From assembly GCA_018389105.1 (NCBI GenBank), contig JACATO010000998.1, positions 558,001 to 622,000 of the forward strand: a stretch of 64,000 bases of DNA, given 5' to 3'. This stretch comes from Nautilus pompilius. Lineage: Eukaryota; Mollusca; Cephalopoda; Nautilida; Nautilidae. Positions 45,150-58,042 of the stretch are shown here, piece by piece. A model generated the notes under the pieces. The model did not search any database. It was not told where the DNA came from and saw only the letters and a list, made by a program, of their open reading frames with translations. A program made the position numbers and the translations under genes. How positions within the stretch are numbered: the stretch's first letter is position 1; the number at the start of each line of letters is the position of its first letter.

Positions 45150-46000
45150 GGGACAGGTGTGTCTCCACCTCTCCGCTGTCAGTTTCCCTGTGGCTGCACA
45201 CAGGTGAGCTCGGCACCGAGTATACACGCGTTGTGAACAATGAATTCCAGTCACCCGCAAAACGTTCGTTTTTACGGAAATCTGGCTAATGAATTATCTG
45301 CGCCGTCCAGACGATTCTGCTATTTTACTAGAGATGCTTAGCTTCGCTTGATGTAGCACGCCACAGTATACGGCGCTTTTAGCGAATATAAATTCTTCCT
45401 TCATCAAATTGCCACCAGGTTTTCGTAACGCGCGCAGTGAAGTAGAGTTGAAATATCTGAAACATCGCACCTCGCCTCGGTTTCGCCGGCGGGATGGTGG
45501 GAGAGGGGCAAATTACTGTACACCGAACCGGTATCGAATCCCTCAAAGTCGTCCTCCACAAATCCTCAGCGGAAAAGCTGAGCGTCAACAACCGGGGTCG
45601 AGTTTCCGTCTCTCCCTTTGGTGCCCCACCCGCTTCCCTTCCCAGCCGTTTTGCCTCGTGGAGGCCCCGGGTCCGATTTATTACGACTTGCAGATGCCCC
45701 GAAACAAAACATCAGAGAGCCCGCCGCCAGCCCCGGTTCCCTATCTGCGCGCCACTCGAGAAATAGCCGCTTATACGTTAGACCGGGTGGGGGCGCTGAA
45801 CGAGCTGCGTCGGCTCCCTGCTCCTTTTCTCGATACCAGCAGCGAAGCCGGCAGACGAGGAGGTGTGCGCTGGTCGTGTTTACCCTCTGCCGTGCCGTGT
45901 CACGAAGCCGAGAGAGGTTTTTTAATCACATTTCTGTTCCGCTCAGGTGATTCTGCGAACCGCATCACTACGACCCCCTCCCACCACCCGGGGTTGGCCG
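45150..46000. promoter_or_regulatory. CpG-rich block
   Basis: GC- and CpG-rich DNA that gives overlapping open frames in all three plus frames (up to 207 codons), as expected by chance for this composition. It contains GACAGGTGTG (T-box-like) near 45153. It is a candidate CpG promoter or enhancer; no splice site pair supports coding. Confidence 0.25.
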
Positions 46001-46330
46001 TTGTCTTTATTCTTTTGTTTGTTTGTTTTTGATTGTTGTTTTTCTTTCTGCTTGAATTCCACCGCAGAATATCCTAAATAAAGGTTCCGGGCCCCCCCCT
46101 CTTTGATAGATTTTTTTTTTCTTTCCCATTTATTTGGTTCACCCAGTAATACACACAAACCAACGAGGAGTCAGAGCACAGCACAACCTTTAAATATTAT
46201 ACCTGTCAGGTATGTCAGGAAACAGGTTAGGTCGGGTTCTAACTTGTTGTTGTCCCCGCCTCCTTCTTTCTCCTCAAATACATAATATATATTTTATTAT
46301 TCTTTGTTTTTATTTTGCACCTGTACGCAC

Positions 46331-46352
46331 AATATATATATATATATATATT
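46331..46352. repeat. (AT)n microsatellite
   Basis: ATATAT tract; a second one lies at 47027-47041. Confidence 0.85.
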
Positions 46353-48908
46353 CTATACACCCGTTCGTTCCACTCCAGTAGTTTCAACCCTGTTATTAAT
46401 TCCTATTTACATTTTATCTTGGTACACAGCAGTTGTTTTTCTTCTTCTTTCCTTTCTTTTCCACGGCCCCCGCGCTCCCCTTAAGTGAAACAGTTCTAGT
46501 CAAAGCGATTTCCTTCACGAGGTCAGTCTTTATTTCGCATCACCCGTCCGTCCCCTCCGAGCCCGGCCAGAGAACGCGAGGTCCACACGAACATCTCAAC
46601 ACGTTGTTCGCAAACTTGCTTTCAGCAATCACGAATTGTCAAATGAACGCAAGAAACAATTACACGTTTTTTTGTTTGTTTGTTTTTTTTTCCTCTTCCA
46701 TCTTCGCAATTTCGTGTTTTCCACCTCTGAAATCAAGAGTAGAAATAACAGAGCGCTTCGCGCAGCTATGGCGGGCAGGGAGTCAGTCAGTTAGTTTTAC
46801 CAACAGTCAGGAAAGCCGTAACGTCGTTACTCCCGCCGCACCTTTTGATTACCGAACTTCTCTTGAGATTTATGATCACGGGTGAGTCAATGAAAAACGG
46901 GGGCAGTGTTACCCACCAGATTATTGACGGAGGAGTTTGGTCACATTCATGGTACTCCAGCAACTTCAAAAAAAACCTGTAATTTTTTGTGTGATTTACT
47001 GAAGGTAACTGATTTCCCAACTTAAAATATATATATATATACCGATACATACAAAACACGTGCGCGCTCGTCGAGACCATCTGAACCAAGATGGTGTCAG
47101 GACTTCAGAGCTTTGTTATCCGTCCAGTTATGGAAGAGAAAGAGTAAAACTAAAGCAAACATTTAGCTCATCTAATCTTTTTTCCCTCTCCTGGGTACAC
47201 AGGAAAAAACAACAACAAATAATTAAGATAACCGTGACATACAAAGTTCTTTCCGTAGCGGAACGCCATAAGCAATAGGTCTCAGCGGCCCCGGTATTCT
47301 ACTTATTTGTGCTGATAAATGGAATTCTCCTTTGCATGTTTAAAAGGAACTCGACTTACTCTTAATCAGTGGCAGACGCCAGATGCCGAAATGCATGACA
47401 AAAAAAAAAAAAAAAAACAGAAATAAATTAAAATGCGAATTTAATGGGAAATTTTATTTTATTTTTTAAAAACTGAGTCGCAAAGGCATTATAACACCTG
47501 CTCTGGCTAAGTGATTGTTCTTGAATACACCAAAAACGAAAACGATTAAGTACTAAGTCTTAATTAATCGAATTTACCGATCGTTTGCGATTTGATTTGT
47601 ATTATTTTTTTCGCATATTTCGTATCATCCACTAATATGGCTGATTGTGATGTCGAATCCACCATCATGTTTACTCTTTGCGCACCAAGTTCTGTGGTTG
47701 ATTTTAAAGCTGGCACACGAAAAAGAAGCTGCTATATCAGTTCGGTAGATGACCAGGTTGGGACCGCAGAGCAATTGCTTACGACGCACAACATATCAAA
47801 CCATACTTTTGCATTACCTGGAAACTAAGTTTATATAATCACGAGTGTGACGTGAACCCTTTGGCAGGTGGAAGGGGACTTCGTACCGGATTAACCTTTC
47901 CTTATAGGCGGACCAGTTCGGATTCCCGTCGACGCCTCTACTATGTCGTTTGGAAAAATCCCATGTTCAATGTGGACAGACTTTTCCAATAATTTTCCCT
48001 TCTATATAGACAGATTTTAAGTGAAAACAAATTAGCAAATAATTTTCTAAAAGTAATCAGTCAGATATCTGTTATAGCTCACGTACACCCTTAAATAGGA
48101 ATTGCTGGTGTTGTGAAAATTGGCCCCTCGGGTTTCCCCTACAATGAACAATTTTGCTTCACTACCCCAAACGCTTAGAGATCTGGGTCCTATTTTGGAA
48201 CAGAAATTTTGAATGTCGATCTTGTTTTTTTTTTTCCATAATCATTTAAAATTTTTAATGTCTCAATTAAATGTCATTTTCTTATATGCAAGATTAGTCT
48301 GTTCTCTGTTTTTAACCTTTTAAATTCACCATTGCGACAATTAAAGTTAGAACTAATGTCTCTGCGACGCTTAAGCATCAAAAGGCGTTTCTTCCTTCCT
48401 TCCGTTCCTGTCTGTTATCTCGACAAACAAACAATTTCTGCTCCTGTACACTGTTCCCACGCTGCGGATCAAATCCGTACGTGAATTTCCACCTTACTCT
48501 CCTCGCAGCCGGAGGACGGGTATGCGAGACATTTTCGTCGAGCCGCAGGAAAACGTCCGCAAATCTGAGTACCCACGACTTTCAACAAAAATTTTTGGAA
48601 ACCAAACACGATATGAAAGTGGCAATGCTCGGCTCATACTTCATGTAATACTCCAGGCACAGCCGGCCTCGTTAAAGGCAAGGGTTTGGGTAAACAGAAC
48701 GATCGCAGAACCTGTCTAATTTCGAAGGTTTCTGTTCGTTCCAGCATAAGCTGTTTGCCCACGGCTGGCGGTGTGGAGTTTATAAAACGTGTACGTTGAT
48801 CGGGTTTACCGCAGGGCATGTGAGCGGGTCGTCTGGAGCCACAGTAAGACAGCAAAGTCCTTTTCTCTGTCGGTTTCCCAAACGAACTTTTGTTACCGAA
48901 AAGTGGTT

Positions 48909-48934
48909 ACACACACACACACACAACACACACA

Positions 48935-48999
<65 letters not shown>
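48909..48999. repeat. (AC)n microsatellite
   Basis: About 90 bp of AC with two slips. His/Thr and Cys/Val homopolymer frames across it are artefacts. Confidence 0.95.
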
Positions 49000-49002
<3 letters not shown>

Positions 49003-51100
49003 CATCTCTCGGTCGGGTTGTTGTATATATTTTCTTATATCCTTAAGACCTCTTCGATTATATGGCAATTAAGTCAAGACAAGTTCTTGACATATACCGG
49101 TTTTTGTGTCATTTATGTAACAGAGACGGTATTTCTTACTTTGGAACAGCGATAAGAAACCGGTTACGCCTTAGGTTTTCGCTATCAACATTTGACCTGC
49201 AGAAACAGACTGTACATAACTTTGGTCAGCGACGGTTGTAAATATTAAAGTTTCGGATAAGAGTTGTATTCTGGTGCAAGAAAACCAAGAATATCTGTCT
49301 GCATTGAAACCATGGCGTACATACAACCATTTCCTCTTTGTACATTTCTTGGCACTTAAGCTTCACTGTGTAAAAGTACCGATGCCAAAGACATTCACAT
49401 TTATTCCTTAGTGGTTTCTGTCATTTCCTGTTTATGAATTTGAATTATCATAGACAGTTGTAAAAAAGAATTATCTTGATTTGTATTTAGAAGAATAAAC
49501 ATACCTATTTGAGTGTCAGTGATTATAAAACAGAAAAAAGATTACGAGAAGCAATGGATGACTAGATTATCTTAATTGTTTTAAAAAAATTTGCCTTAAA
49601 TTTTTCGTTCGACAATACAAAACGGAATATATTTCTTAAAATTACGCCCTTAAAACAGTTTGCATCCACAATCTAAAGGCTTTGGATACTTTAAAATGTC
49701 TATTGTTTCTTTATTCACATTCAAAAAACAATTGTTTCTGCTCTTGCTTACCTTTTGTAGCATGGATGTGAAAACAGAAACGAGCCAAGCCCTGTTATTT
49801 GTATTTTTGTTTTAAAAAAACCTTCGTCGGTTAGACTCGGGTGTTTTCGGAATTTCTACCTGGTCGTGACGAATTAATAGAGAAATGATTCGTCGTTAGA
49901 CAGTTTCGTTATACTCTAGTTTAAAATATTTCTGAATAAATCTTTTAAAAAAAAAAAAATTAACGTATCTTTGGGATGTTAACGATTTTCCTCGAAAACG
50001 CGTCCGACATGGCGACGTCTTTATGAGTGATTCCTGTTGGATACTAAGTCAGTGCGTGGACTCTTTGCTGCGAAATCAGCTTGATTGGTCTTTGGCAAAA
50101 TAATGTTTATCCTGTTAAATTTATCGTGGCTTTTATAAGGTTTAGTAAAAACTTTCAACGTAGTATCATTGTACTTGCTAATAAAGCAAACTTTAACTCT
50201 TTGTGTGCGTGTGTGTGTGTGTGTGCTAAAGCAGTGTGTTTACCACACTTCTTGAAGCTTTATACAGACTTACTATTTATGTCACGCAGATAATTTTTTT
50301 ATTTAAAATCTTAGTTGCTGTTAATAGAAATTTAAAGGGATTAGTGGGGAGAGAGAAAAAGAAACAGTTAATCTTTTCAAGCTCCGAGCGGGAAAGAGAA
50401 TAGCGGGCGTTCTGTGTGTGCGTATATCACGCTGTCAAAAGCGAGACTGTAATGTTGATTCAAAACCACATAACTCACTTGGAGGAGATAAAGGAAGAGA
50501 GTGGGCAGGGTGTCGTCGGTTGTAGGTGCTGTACAAAGTCGCTACTGTGTCAAAAGACCAGACACTTGGGTGGACTTCCTCGAAAGGTGTCTGCGCACGG
50601 TCTGAGATCTGACTTCGAACCCGGCGCCAGTCCTGTAGCCGTCGTTTTGGAAGTGGCTTTCTCCCCTTTAGCAAATTAGCGGGTCTTACTCGGGAACCTC
50701 CCCTCTGGACCTAAAAATGAATCCCAGAATTTCTTCCCTCTCCATCTCATTTCGGCCACACGATATTGTTACTCAGACACGTGTTATTTCACCCGGTTAT
50801 GATGCTGACTTCTAGCACAATAGGCGGAATGCGAAACTTTTTTTTCTTTCTTTTTTGATGAAACATTGCATATTGACAACAGGTAGACACATCAAAGACA
50901 CTCGATTCCGCTTTCCGTGTATTGTCGGGTTCTCAGTCGCTTCTGTTTTCTTCAGGTAAACAGGGAAATCGCACAATGACAACACCTGCGAATCTATAGT
51001 TTGTTTCGTCTTTCTTTCTTTAAAAAAAATCTTACTTTCATTGTGTACATAAACATTTAAATAATAATGAGTTAATAAAAAAAATACTTTGGGTTCCTTA
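49000..51100. other. Intergenic or intronic DNA, nothing recognised
   Basis: AT-rich with a short (GT)n at 50204-50224. A box-B-like TTCGAACCC near 50616 hints at another SINE remnant. A 156-codon minus frame from 51282 overlaps the exon at 51232-51102 but runs through its intron. Confidence 0.35.
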
Positions 51101-51101
51101 C

Positions 51102-51232
51102 AGGTTGAATAATTTCTTGGTTCCTTTAGTCTTTCCAAAAACGCAACGTGTTTTCTGTCTTCACGGTCGAACGTTGCTAGCCTTAAGTCTGAAAATATGT
51201 CACGTGATACTGTTTTTAATGGATTACTTCCC
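51102..51232 (-). CDS. Gene B exon 2 (candidate)
   Basis: Acceptor CTTTTAAAATCTTTAAGCAG, then 131 nt open in one frame (one base, 43 codons, one base) and the donor CAACCT|GTAAGGAACC. The peptide includes SRDIFSDLRLATFDRED and FLERLKEPRNYST, charged and coding-like. Its phase matches the putative first exon at 52867. An internal acceptor TATTTTCAG (51195) would give a shorter exon in a different phase. Family not recognised. Confidence 0.45.
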
Positions 51233-52844
51233 CTGCTTAAAGATTTTAAAAGGTTATTAAGAAAGGATGACACACTCGTCACTTTGATATTGCTTCAGCA
51301 GCTTTGCATTTTATGCTCACATAAAAGCCCCATCTGTCTGACGTTTATCAGAAAGGAAAGTACACACGTGCCTCTCCTGGTGAGTGTCTTACCTACTAAA
51401 AAACATTAAATTGTGTGTAAAAGTTGTAACTTCACACATGCGTTAGGGATGCGGCGAAGGATCCGTTTGCTCTGTTTTTTCTTATATCTCCGCCCGCCCA
51501 CCACACGGTGATGGAACGACCGTTGTTTTACCTGGTGTGCAATGTAAAAAAAAAAACCAGTCTTGTAGACTGAAAATCAATTCGCAAGGGCTTAACAGTG
51601 ATCTAATATAAAGTGACACCGCAGAATGCCTTGGTTGGACTAACACTTAGCAGACCTACCCCGTTTAACAGTATGAGGCAGGATTATGTTCCATGAAGAC
51701 TGTTAAAAACATTTAGAGCGAAATTCACAGCGAAACACCTCTGCCGTGGTATTACTTTGCAGTTCACGATAGCGACGTTAGGGGTCGCCAGTAACAAGCA
51801 AGCATGAATAACACGAAATCCTTAATTCTATCTTTTATCGTTAAGGGCCGACCTGAAATTATGGATAGAAACGCTGGTTTTAAGAACAGGTTGTGATGCT
51901 TAGAACTTATGAAATATATACACATTAAAACTAATAAGAACCACGGAGAATGACAATCTGATGGGGGCAACAGGGACGAAGCGTCGAAACCTAGGCATAG
52001 AATTCAGTTCTAACTCCATCTCGAAAGTAGCAACTTGTCCATCTTCCAAAACATCCTCGGAACGCGCCGTCGTCGATAGAACCTTAGTGAGACAGTGTAG
52101 AATCAAGGATATGTTGCGTGATTCCTTCCCCCATGCGCTATAAACGAAGATACAGATTCTCCATTTTATTTGTTAGTATCGCCTGTGGGACCGTGGCTGA
52201 TTTATGTAAGGAACCAGAGTCTATGCCTTTTGGGTGATTTTCTAACCTTGGCGAGTCCGATCGCACAATGGACCCCGGAGCTCAGTCATAGGACAAAATT
52301 TTCGGAAGGCTGGACCAAAGACCCTAGGTCGCAGTGCTTTCATTGGGATCAGGAGGTGGGGTGACTGTGTCGGATCCATCCACTCAGTGTCACCAACAGA
52401 CAGACAGAGAGAGAGAGAGAGAACAATTCTATAAACGAGGACCAGATCCTGCCCAGAGGTCTCACCTGACTTACTCTAAACTCTGCTTTTGAAATTCGTC
52501 TGATTCACCTACCGGAAAAAAAAAAAAAAAGAAGGAGAAGGAGAAGGAGAAGGAGAAATGTCGGGGACAAAGACGTCTATTTATTTTTAAACTGATAAAA
52601 AAAAAAAATGTTCACAAAAATTACGCTTCGTGATTTCGAACAATCTCTCTCGATATACCTGACTTTGTACGACCCCAGCCATTACATTAGAAAGGTTATA
52701 ATTTTACGCCCGTATTTTCTTTTTAAATAAAGAAACATCATTCAAGTCACGAAACACAGGGCTTAACAAGAGCCGTTCCTGTGTTTTCTTTCTTTCTTTC
52801 ATAAGGTACACAAAGGTATGGTAATATTTATCAGGAGTACTCAC

Positions 52845-52867
52845 AGGTAACACGACGAATCCGCCAT
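52845..52867 (-). CDS. Gene B first coding exon (candidate)
   Basis: The minus strand reads GGCAATGGCGGATTCG, an ATG in good Kozak context (G at -3 and +4), giving MADSSCY plus two bases before the donor TTACCT|GTGAGTAC. Joining to 51232 completes Leu and continues open. An ATATAT element lies about 30 nt upstream. A second minus frame through this block is also long and open (LDLFEQIRWDNGSHD.., TPGNGGFVVLP) and uses the same donor in another phase, so the true frame is uncertain. Confidence 0.35.
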
Positions 52868-53681
52868 TGCCTGGAGTCAACTTCCCTGCATATATTTTCG
52901 GCTTTGACTTTTCTTTTGAAGAGATGGCTACTGCACAGTCATGGCTTCCATTATCCCATCGAATCTGTTCAAACAGGTCTAAACCTATCAGATTTAAGCT
53001 GCTGTCTTTGTGTAGCTTTCTTCTTACTTGCCTACTGATTACGTTCCTACCTTTTCATCTCAAAGACCCACCAGTGACCCACGGAAAACAGCCCCACAAC
53101 CCCCCCCCAAAACTTGTATCTTTACTTCTTCGTGATTGTGACGTTTGTAATTAGCTTCTGTTACATTCTTACAAAATCCGCAGTACGTGATATTCTTAAA
53201 CTAACAGTTAATCATCAAATGATGATGCTGCCACTGTATGAATCAGCCTGAATAATTATCTAGTACTCTCCACCCTTCAAAGTAACGCATTAGGTATTGT
53301 AAATAAATAAGAAAAATGTGAGGTTGGATGCTGAAATTTTACATTACTGCGTGTGGGACATCGCCATGACTTCGAGGAATACGTACTTTATCTGAATTTC
53401 CTAACTGTTTGTTGTGTAACTATTGTATCTTGGTTTAGTAAGTTGTTAATCATGAAATATAGCAACGTTTACTGCAAAATGAATTGGCCAATTCTAAGTA
53501 AACACTACTTACAATACGGTTACAGTCGAGCTTTACCGATACACTTGCGTACATAAAGTATGGACTGAAATAAAACGAACAATTTACACAGATGTAATTA
53601 TACAGAAATATGAAACAGCTCAGAGAAATACTGTTTACAAATATATTTACAGGTGCGAGGGAAACGTTCTACACGAATATA

Positions 53682-54053
53682 CAGGGTGATCAGAAAGTAA
53701 CTATGCAGTGGAGTATATTTGTAATCATTTTTGATTCCTCTCCTTGTGCTTTGTTGTTTTGTACTGAAGTTCCTAAGATGACTAACAGATGGCAGTTCTG
53801 TGTGAGGAAATGTACTGTAGTTCCCAAAATGCCCAACAGGTTTTGGCAGTAAATTTGCAAAAGTGAAACGGGAAGAATTGCAAAACGTTTTAAGAATATG
53901 AAAAAATGTGTGGAAAAATGTTTAAACGTGAGTGGAGCTCATTTTCAGCATTTATTGTAATACATAGTTTATTGTAAGAGTTTATGTGTTGAAATATTGG
54001 AATAAAAACAATAAATTTTCCATTGCATAATTAGTTGCCCTTTGATCACCCTG
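53682..54053. mobile_element. Mariner-like MITE
   Basis: Terminal inverted repeats CAGGGTGATCAGAAAGTAAC (left) and CAGGGTGATCAAAGGGCAAC (reverse complement of the right end) of about 30 bp are flanked on both sides by TA. At 372 bp it is far too short for a transposase and is a deletion derivative. Confidence 0.75.
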
Positions 54054-54221
54054 TACTTGGATACACGTGGCAAAAATATATTTCAGACATATGGAACACC
54101 GTAAGGCGAAGTTGTACACAAATATATTTACAAAGAGATGTGGAACAATAGAACAATAGTTCAACGCTTCACACAACTATACTAACACAGACATCTGGAA
54201 CATTTTATCCAACGTTTTGCA

Positions 54222-54250
54222 CACACACGTACACACACACAGACACACAG

Positions 54251-54276
<26 letters not shown>
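54222..54276. repeat. (AC)n microsatellite
   Basis: AC repeat with GT and G interruptions, ending in ATATAT. Confidence 0.9.
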
Positions 54277-54283
<7 letters not shown>

Positions 54284-54678
54284 CCTATACATATGAACAC
54301 AGACATGTAAAATAAGGACACTGCATAACACAAATATAAACACAGGGAAATATGAGACAAATTAGGGCAATGTTTCAAACAAATATATAAGCAGACATAT
54401 AAAATCTAGGCCACTGTAGACATAAATATAAACAAATATATAAATACGCACAGAGCGACACGTGGAACAACATATGGTGGGTCCTTTTCGCATATAAATC
54501 CAGACATACATCAGCTCAAAGCAATGATTTTATACCAGCCTATTTACAGAAAGAAATTAACCAAGTTAGTGCAAAGTTTTATACAAATGTTTTTTTTTTT
54601 TTTAATTTTACATATTTTAAAACGTCGGAAAACATATAAAACGTACATTTAACAGAAATACGAAACAACTGAGGGCAA

Positions 54679-54681
<3 letters not shown>

Positions 54682-54752
<71 letters not shown>
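54682..54752. repeat. (TC)n-(AC)n-(AT)n compound microsatellite
   Basis: Three dinucleotide tracts in direct succession. Confidence 0.95.
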
Positions 54753-54902
54753 GGGAGAACTGGGAAACATTTTGCACAAATATATTTGAAGTCGTATGGA
54801 ATAATTTATGGTTAAATTGTAAATTGTGCACAAATAGTTTTGCAAGATTTGGCACGTTATAAGGAATCGTTTTACACAAATATATCTCAGTTATATGTAA
54901 CA

Positions 54903-56203
54903 ATGTGGGTGCCACAATTACGAGTCCGCCTATGTTTTCTTTAATAGATATATACAGGTAATATCATTTAGGTATGATCATCAATGATAAAGTTTGGATC
55001 ATTATATTTAAATGTGATTTATATCATCAGTCGAAAGTAATTATTTAAGCTACACAGTGATCATATGTCTTTTTTCAGATTCTAAGAAAGATAATATCAA
55101 GAAAAGAAACACTTCTGAGTAAGCTACGAGAAATCAAATATTAATTTTAAAGCAGCAGGGTCAATCTCAGACACAAATTGCGTCCAAACTCTGTTTCCAT
55201 GTGGGCAATACAGTAAAACATTAAAAATGTATCAATACAATGACGATTTGAGATCCCTTCCTGGAAGAGATAGACAAAGAATGATAATTAATTCTGAAGA
55301 TCGATATATTCGTCTAACTTGTTTGCGTAATTAAAAAAAAACTGCAACTCAGATCACGAATGAAATGAGCCACTCTACCACCAGAAAGAGGCTAACGCAG
55401 CGGAAGAGTCGCTTTAGGAATATTGTTATTAAGGAGTCAGAATATTTAGAAAAGGCTTCAATAGGGAAAAAATGTTAAAATTTCACAGATTAAGACTGAA
55501 AGGTCATATCTGCAGAGGAGTTGAAGATGGAATTGTTTAGTACATCTAAGAGGCGATATGTGAGAGGGAGGCCCTAAGAAAAATCATTGGATCGGTGTCT
55601 AAAACCTCTATTGAATGTAGAGGTGTGCCATCATAAGATGGGGTTGGTGATATTTTAAAAATTAATGCAAAGAGAAATAATACTATACCATACCATACTC
55701 AATGGATTACGTTTGGTGGGGGATAATTTTGTTTGCCAACAAGATAACGATCTGAAGCACAAATCCAAGCTATGCATGAACTATTTGAAGAGAAATCAAC
55801 CAAGTTGTATTGAAATTTCAAATTCGCTTCATCAGTAACCAGAGTTAGATTCAATCAAAAACTTATATTAATTTTAAAAATGAAAAGGAAAAAAAAATAT
55901 GCTCTAACATATTAAAACATATCTGAAATGTTATATGGGTATTTTGGAATGCTAACAGCTACAAGATAAAGAAACAGATTGAATCAGTGCCTCGAGAAGT
56001 TTCTGCAGTTTTGAAAGCTAAACGAAATTACACAAAATACTAATATGTGAACCTATTTATTTATGCATTGATTGTTTATTATTTTAATTCTAAATATCTG
56101 CCTTTTGTTCATCATTAATAATCATACTTAGATGATATTTCGTGTCGTGTACAGAGAAAGTTATTATAGAAAACAGGTGGACTCGTAATTGTGGCATCCA
56201 CTG
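54903..56203 (+). mobile_element. Tc1-like transposon, inactive
   Basis: Inverted ends carry the core GTGCCACAATTACGAGTCC (left) and its near-copy with ATGCC (right), about 40 bp each. The 1.3-kb length is typical of Tc1. Adjacent TA duplications are no longer intact. It lies inside the decayed tandem repeat. Confidence 0.8.
55080..55900 (+). pseudogene. Tc1-like transposase pseudogene
   Basis: The reading frame shows family landmarks: an N-terminal helix-turn-helix region followed by LPGRDRQR near 55256-55275, and the catalytic-domain motif QQDNDLKHKSK at 55737 onward (Tc1 usually has QQDNDPKH), then NYLKRNQPS. In-frame stops occur near 55330 and at 55836, and the final DDE-region Glu block is eroded. 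Frameshifts elsewhere make it non-functional. Confidence 0.8.
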
Positions 56204-57139
56204 AATATTTAAAAATAAAGATGGAACAACATAGTCAAAAAGGTAACACAAATGCAGCAGACATGTGCAACGAAGTAGTTGAACATTTTAAGTCAATTTC
56301 TTAACGTATATATTTATAGAGCTATATGGAATTATTTATGGAAGCTTTTTACACAGATATTTTGCAGACATATGGAACAAAAATGGACCACTTGATTAAA
56401 AATATATTTTCACCATCAACATGAACAACTTACAGCAGCAACATTCAGTATTTTTCATTGTTTTTACGTCTCTACGTTATTTTCGCAAATGTAGCTAATG
56501 TGAGAGTAAGACGTACCTTTTAATTTCTGAGCGTCTGAATCCTTAATACTAAACTGTTTACTTTGTCTTTAACCCTTAGAAGATAAATTGGAATGCTTAT
56601 ATGGATATAGATTGGTTGCGGTCTACTATTACCTTTTAATTTCCCTGTTGATAATTTTAAAAAGAATGAATAGTTTATTTTTTTTTAGCCAATTTTGTTG
56701 GTGGCAGATATTTCATGAAAATACTTTTCTATATTCAGAATTTACGTCTGTGTGCCCCTGACATATTTTTTTAAAACTCAATCTGTCAATTTTATAGTCC
56801 AAATACCAATAAGAAGGTTTTTTTAATGCTAAACGGATGCCTAAAAAAAGGACATTCTAACCATGTTTTATAAGTGTCTCCTTTTCTGCTTATCATGGTT
56901 ATTTCTTTCTACTTAAGGAGAAAAACCATTAGAAAATGTTGTGTAATTCATTGTTGTGCAAAGATGGATGATGTATGGCATTCGTAAGGGCTACAGCGCC
57001 AATTATACCTTTCCTGGTTTTATTTTGAAGAACTCAAATATCAATGCGCGAACCTTTAATTACTTTGTCTTCGGGATTTCTATGGACGATAACGGTAATT
57101 TTTAAAAAAAAAAAATAAAAGGAAAGGGAGAAAGAAAGG

Positions 57140-57340
57140 CTGGAATGAAACCGGCCTCGCGGATAACCAGCTGATCTAATGGCGTCCGTTTGAATTAAAG
57201 AGGTAAAAAAGCCCGCCAGCTTTTGACAGAGCCAACAAAGGGACGAGGTCCTGTTTGGCCAAAATGTGGCGCAGGCCGCCGTCCGGGAAAATGTGCAATT
57301 AAAAACCAAATCCACTCAGCGATGGGTGGGAGAGGGTTTT
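57140..57340. promoter_or_regulatory. Unique motif-rich block, candidate enhancer
   Basis: Contains AGCTGATCTAATGG, GAATTAAAG, TTTTGACAG and CCAACAAAG (SOX/TCF-like) in high-complexity sequence. The flanks are AT-rich on the left and CpG-rich on the right. Confidence 0.2.
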
Positions 57341-57770
57341 TATCGGCGGGAGATTATTGGGCAGGTTTTGACCGGATCCTCTCTCTCTCCGCCATCACGT
57401 GACGGAGATCGGGTAACCGCGTCGCTTGCTTGGTCCTGGACACGCGGTGAGAGCGAGAGGAACGGACTTTCCCCGCTAAGCCGCGCGCATGTCTGAGGGA
57501 GGATGTCTCCCTCGCCCCGAGCCGCGGCGGCGGTTGGAAAGTCAAACAGTGCAGACGGACTCGACCGAAAACATCGCTCGCGACCCCGATGCGCGACAGC
57601 CGATGGCGTTTGGCGTGACGGATCACGAGACGGTCGCCCGTCCGCTGTTCAGTCAAACAGGCTGTCAGCAGTCCCGCGAACCCGCCCCGTTAATTGCCGA
57701 CCCCCGTCAGGCCCGTGAATTGTTTCAGCTCGTAGACATTGTTGGGCGGAACTAATAACGAAACACCGCA
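57340..57770 (+). other. CpG-rich block with 88-codon frame
   Basis: An ATG at 57489 opens 88 codons to TAA (57755). The frame is polar and repeat-free, but other frames here are equally open, so composition explains it. A possible donor CAGCTC|GTAGAC lies near its end. It could be a CpG promoter with a first exon; evidence is thin. Confidence 0.2.
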
Positions 57771-58020
57771 GACTTGTCACAGGACAGGATCCGTTCGGAA
57801 ACCAACCCCATAATTACGACACTCGAAAGAAAGCTGCTTTCCAGGTATCATATGCTACGGGGGGATTTAAAGAGAAACATAAAATAATAAATTAAGTAAT
57901 TTTCTTCAATTATCTCTGAAACAACTCCTCCCTCCCTCCTGACTTATCTATTATTACATTTTAAGAAAGTCTTCTATTTAAAGTGAGCTTTCATTATTCT
58001 CGTTTATTTGCTATTAATGA

Positions 58021-58042
58021 GACACACACACACACACACACA
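58021..58042. repeat. (AC)n microsatellite
   Basis: Short AC repeat. Confidence 0.9.

Larger units (their letters stand above)
53560..56400. repeat. Decayed AT-rich tandem repeat
   Basis: Degenerate phrases such as CACAAATATATTT, AGACATATGGAACAA and GGGCAATGTTT recur every few tens of bases from about 53.58 to 54.90 kb and again at 56.21-56.39 kb, on both sides of a transposon. The pattern fits an old satellite or minisatellite that has diverged strongly and been interrupted by insertions. Confidence 0.6.

Noticed and set aside
45409..46032. 207-codon plus frame
   Set aside because: All three plus frames are open here because of GC-rich composition. No domain, and splice evidence is absent.
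50500..50640. tRNA-like TTCGAACCC
   Set aside because: No acceptable tRNA fold; perhaps a SINE scrap, but its ends cannot be set.
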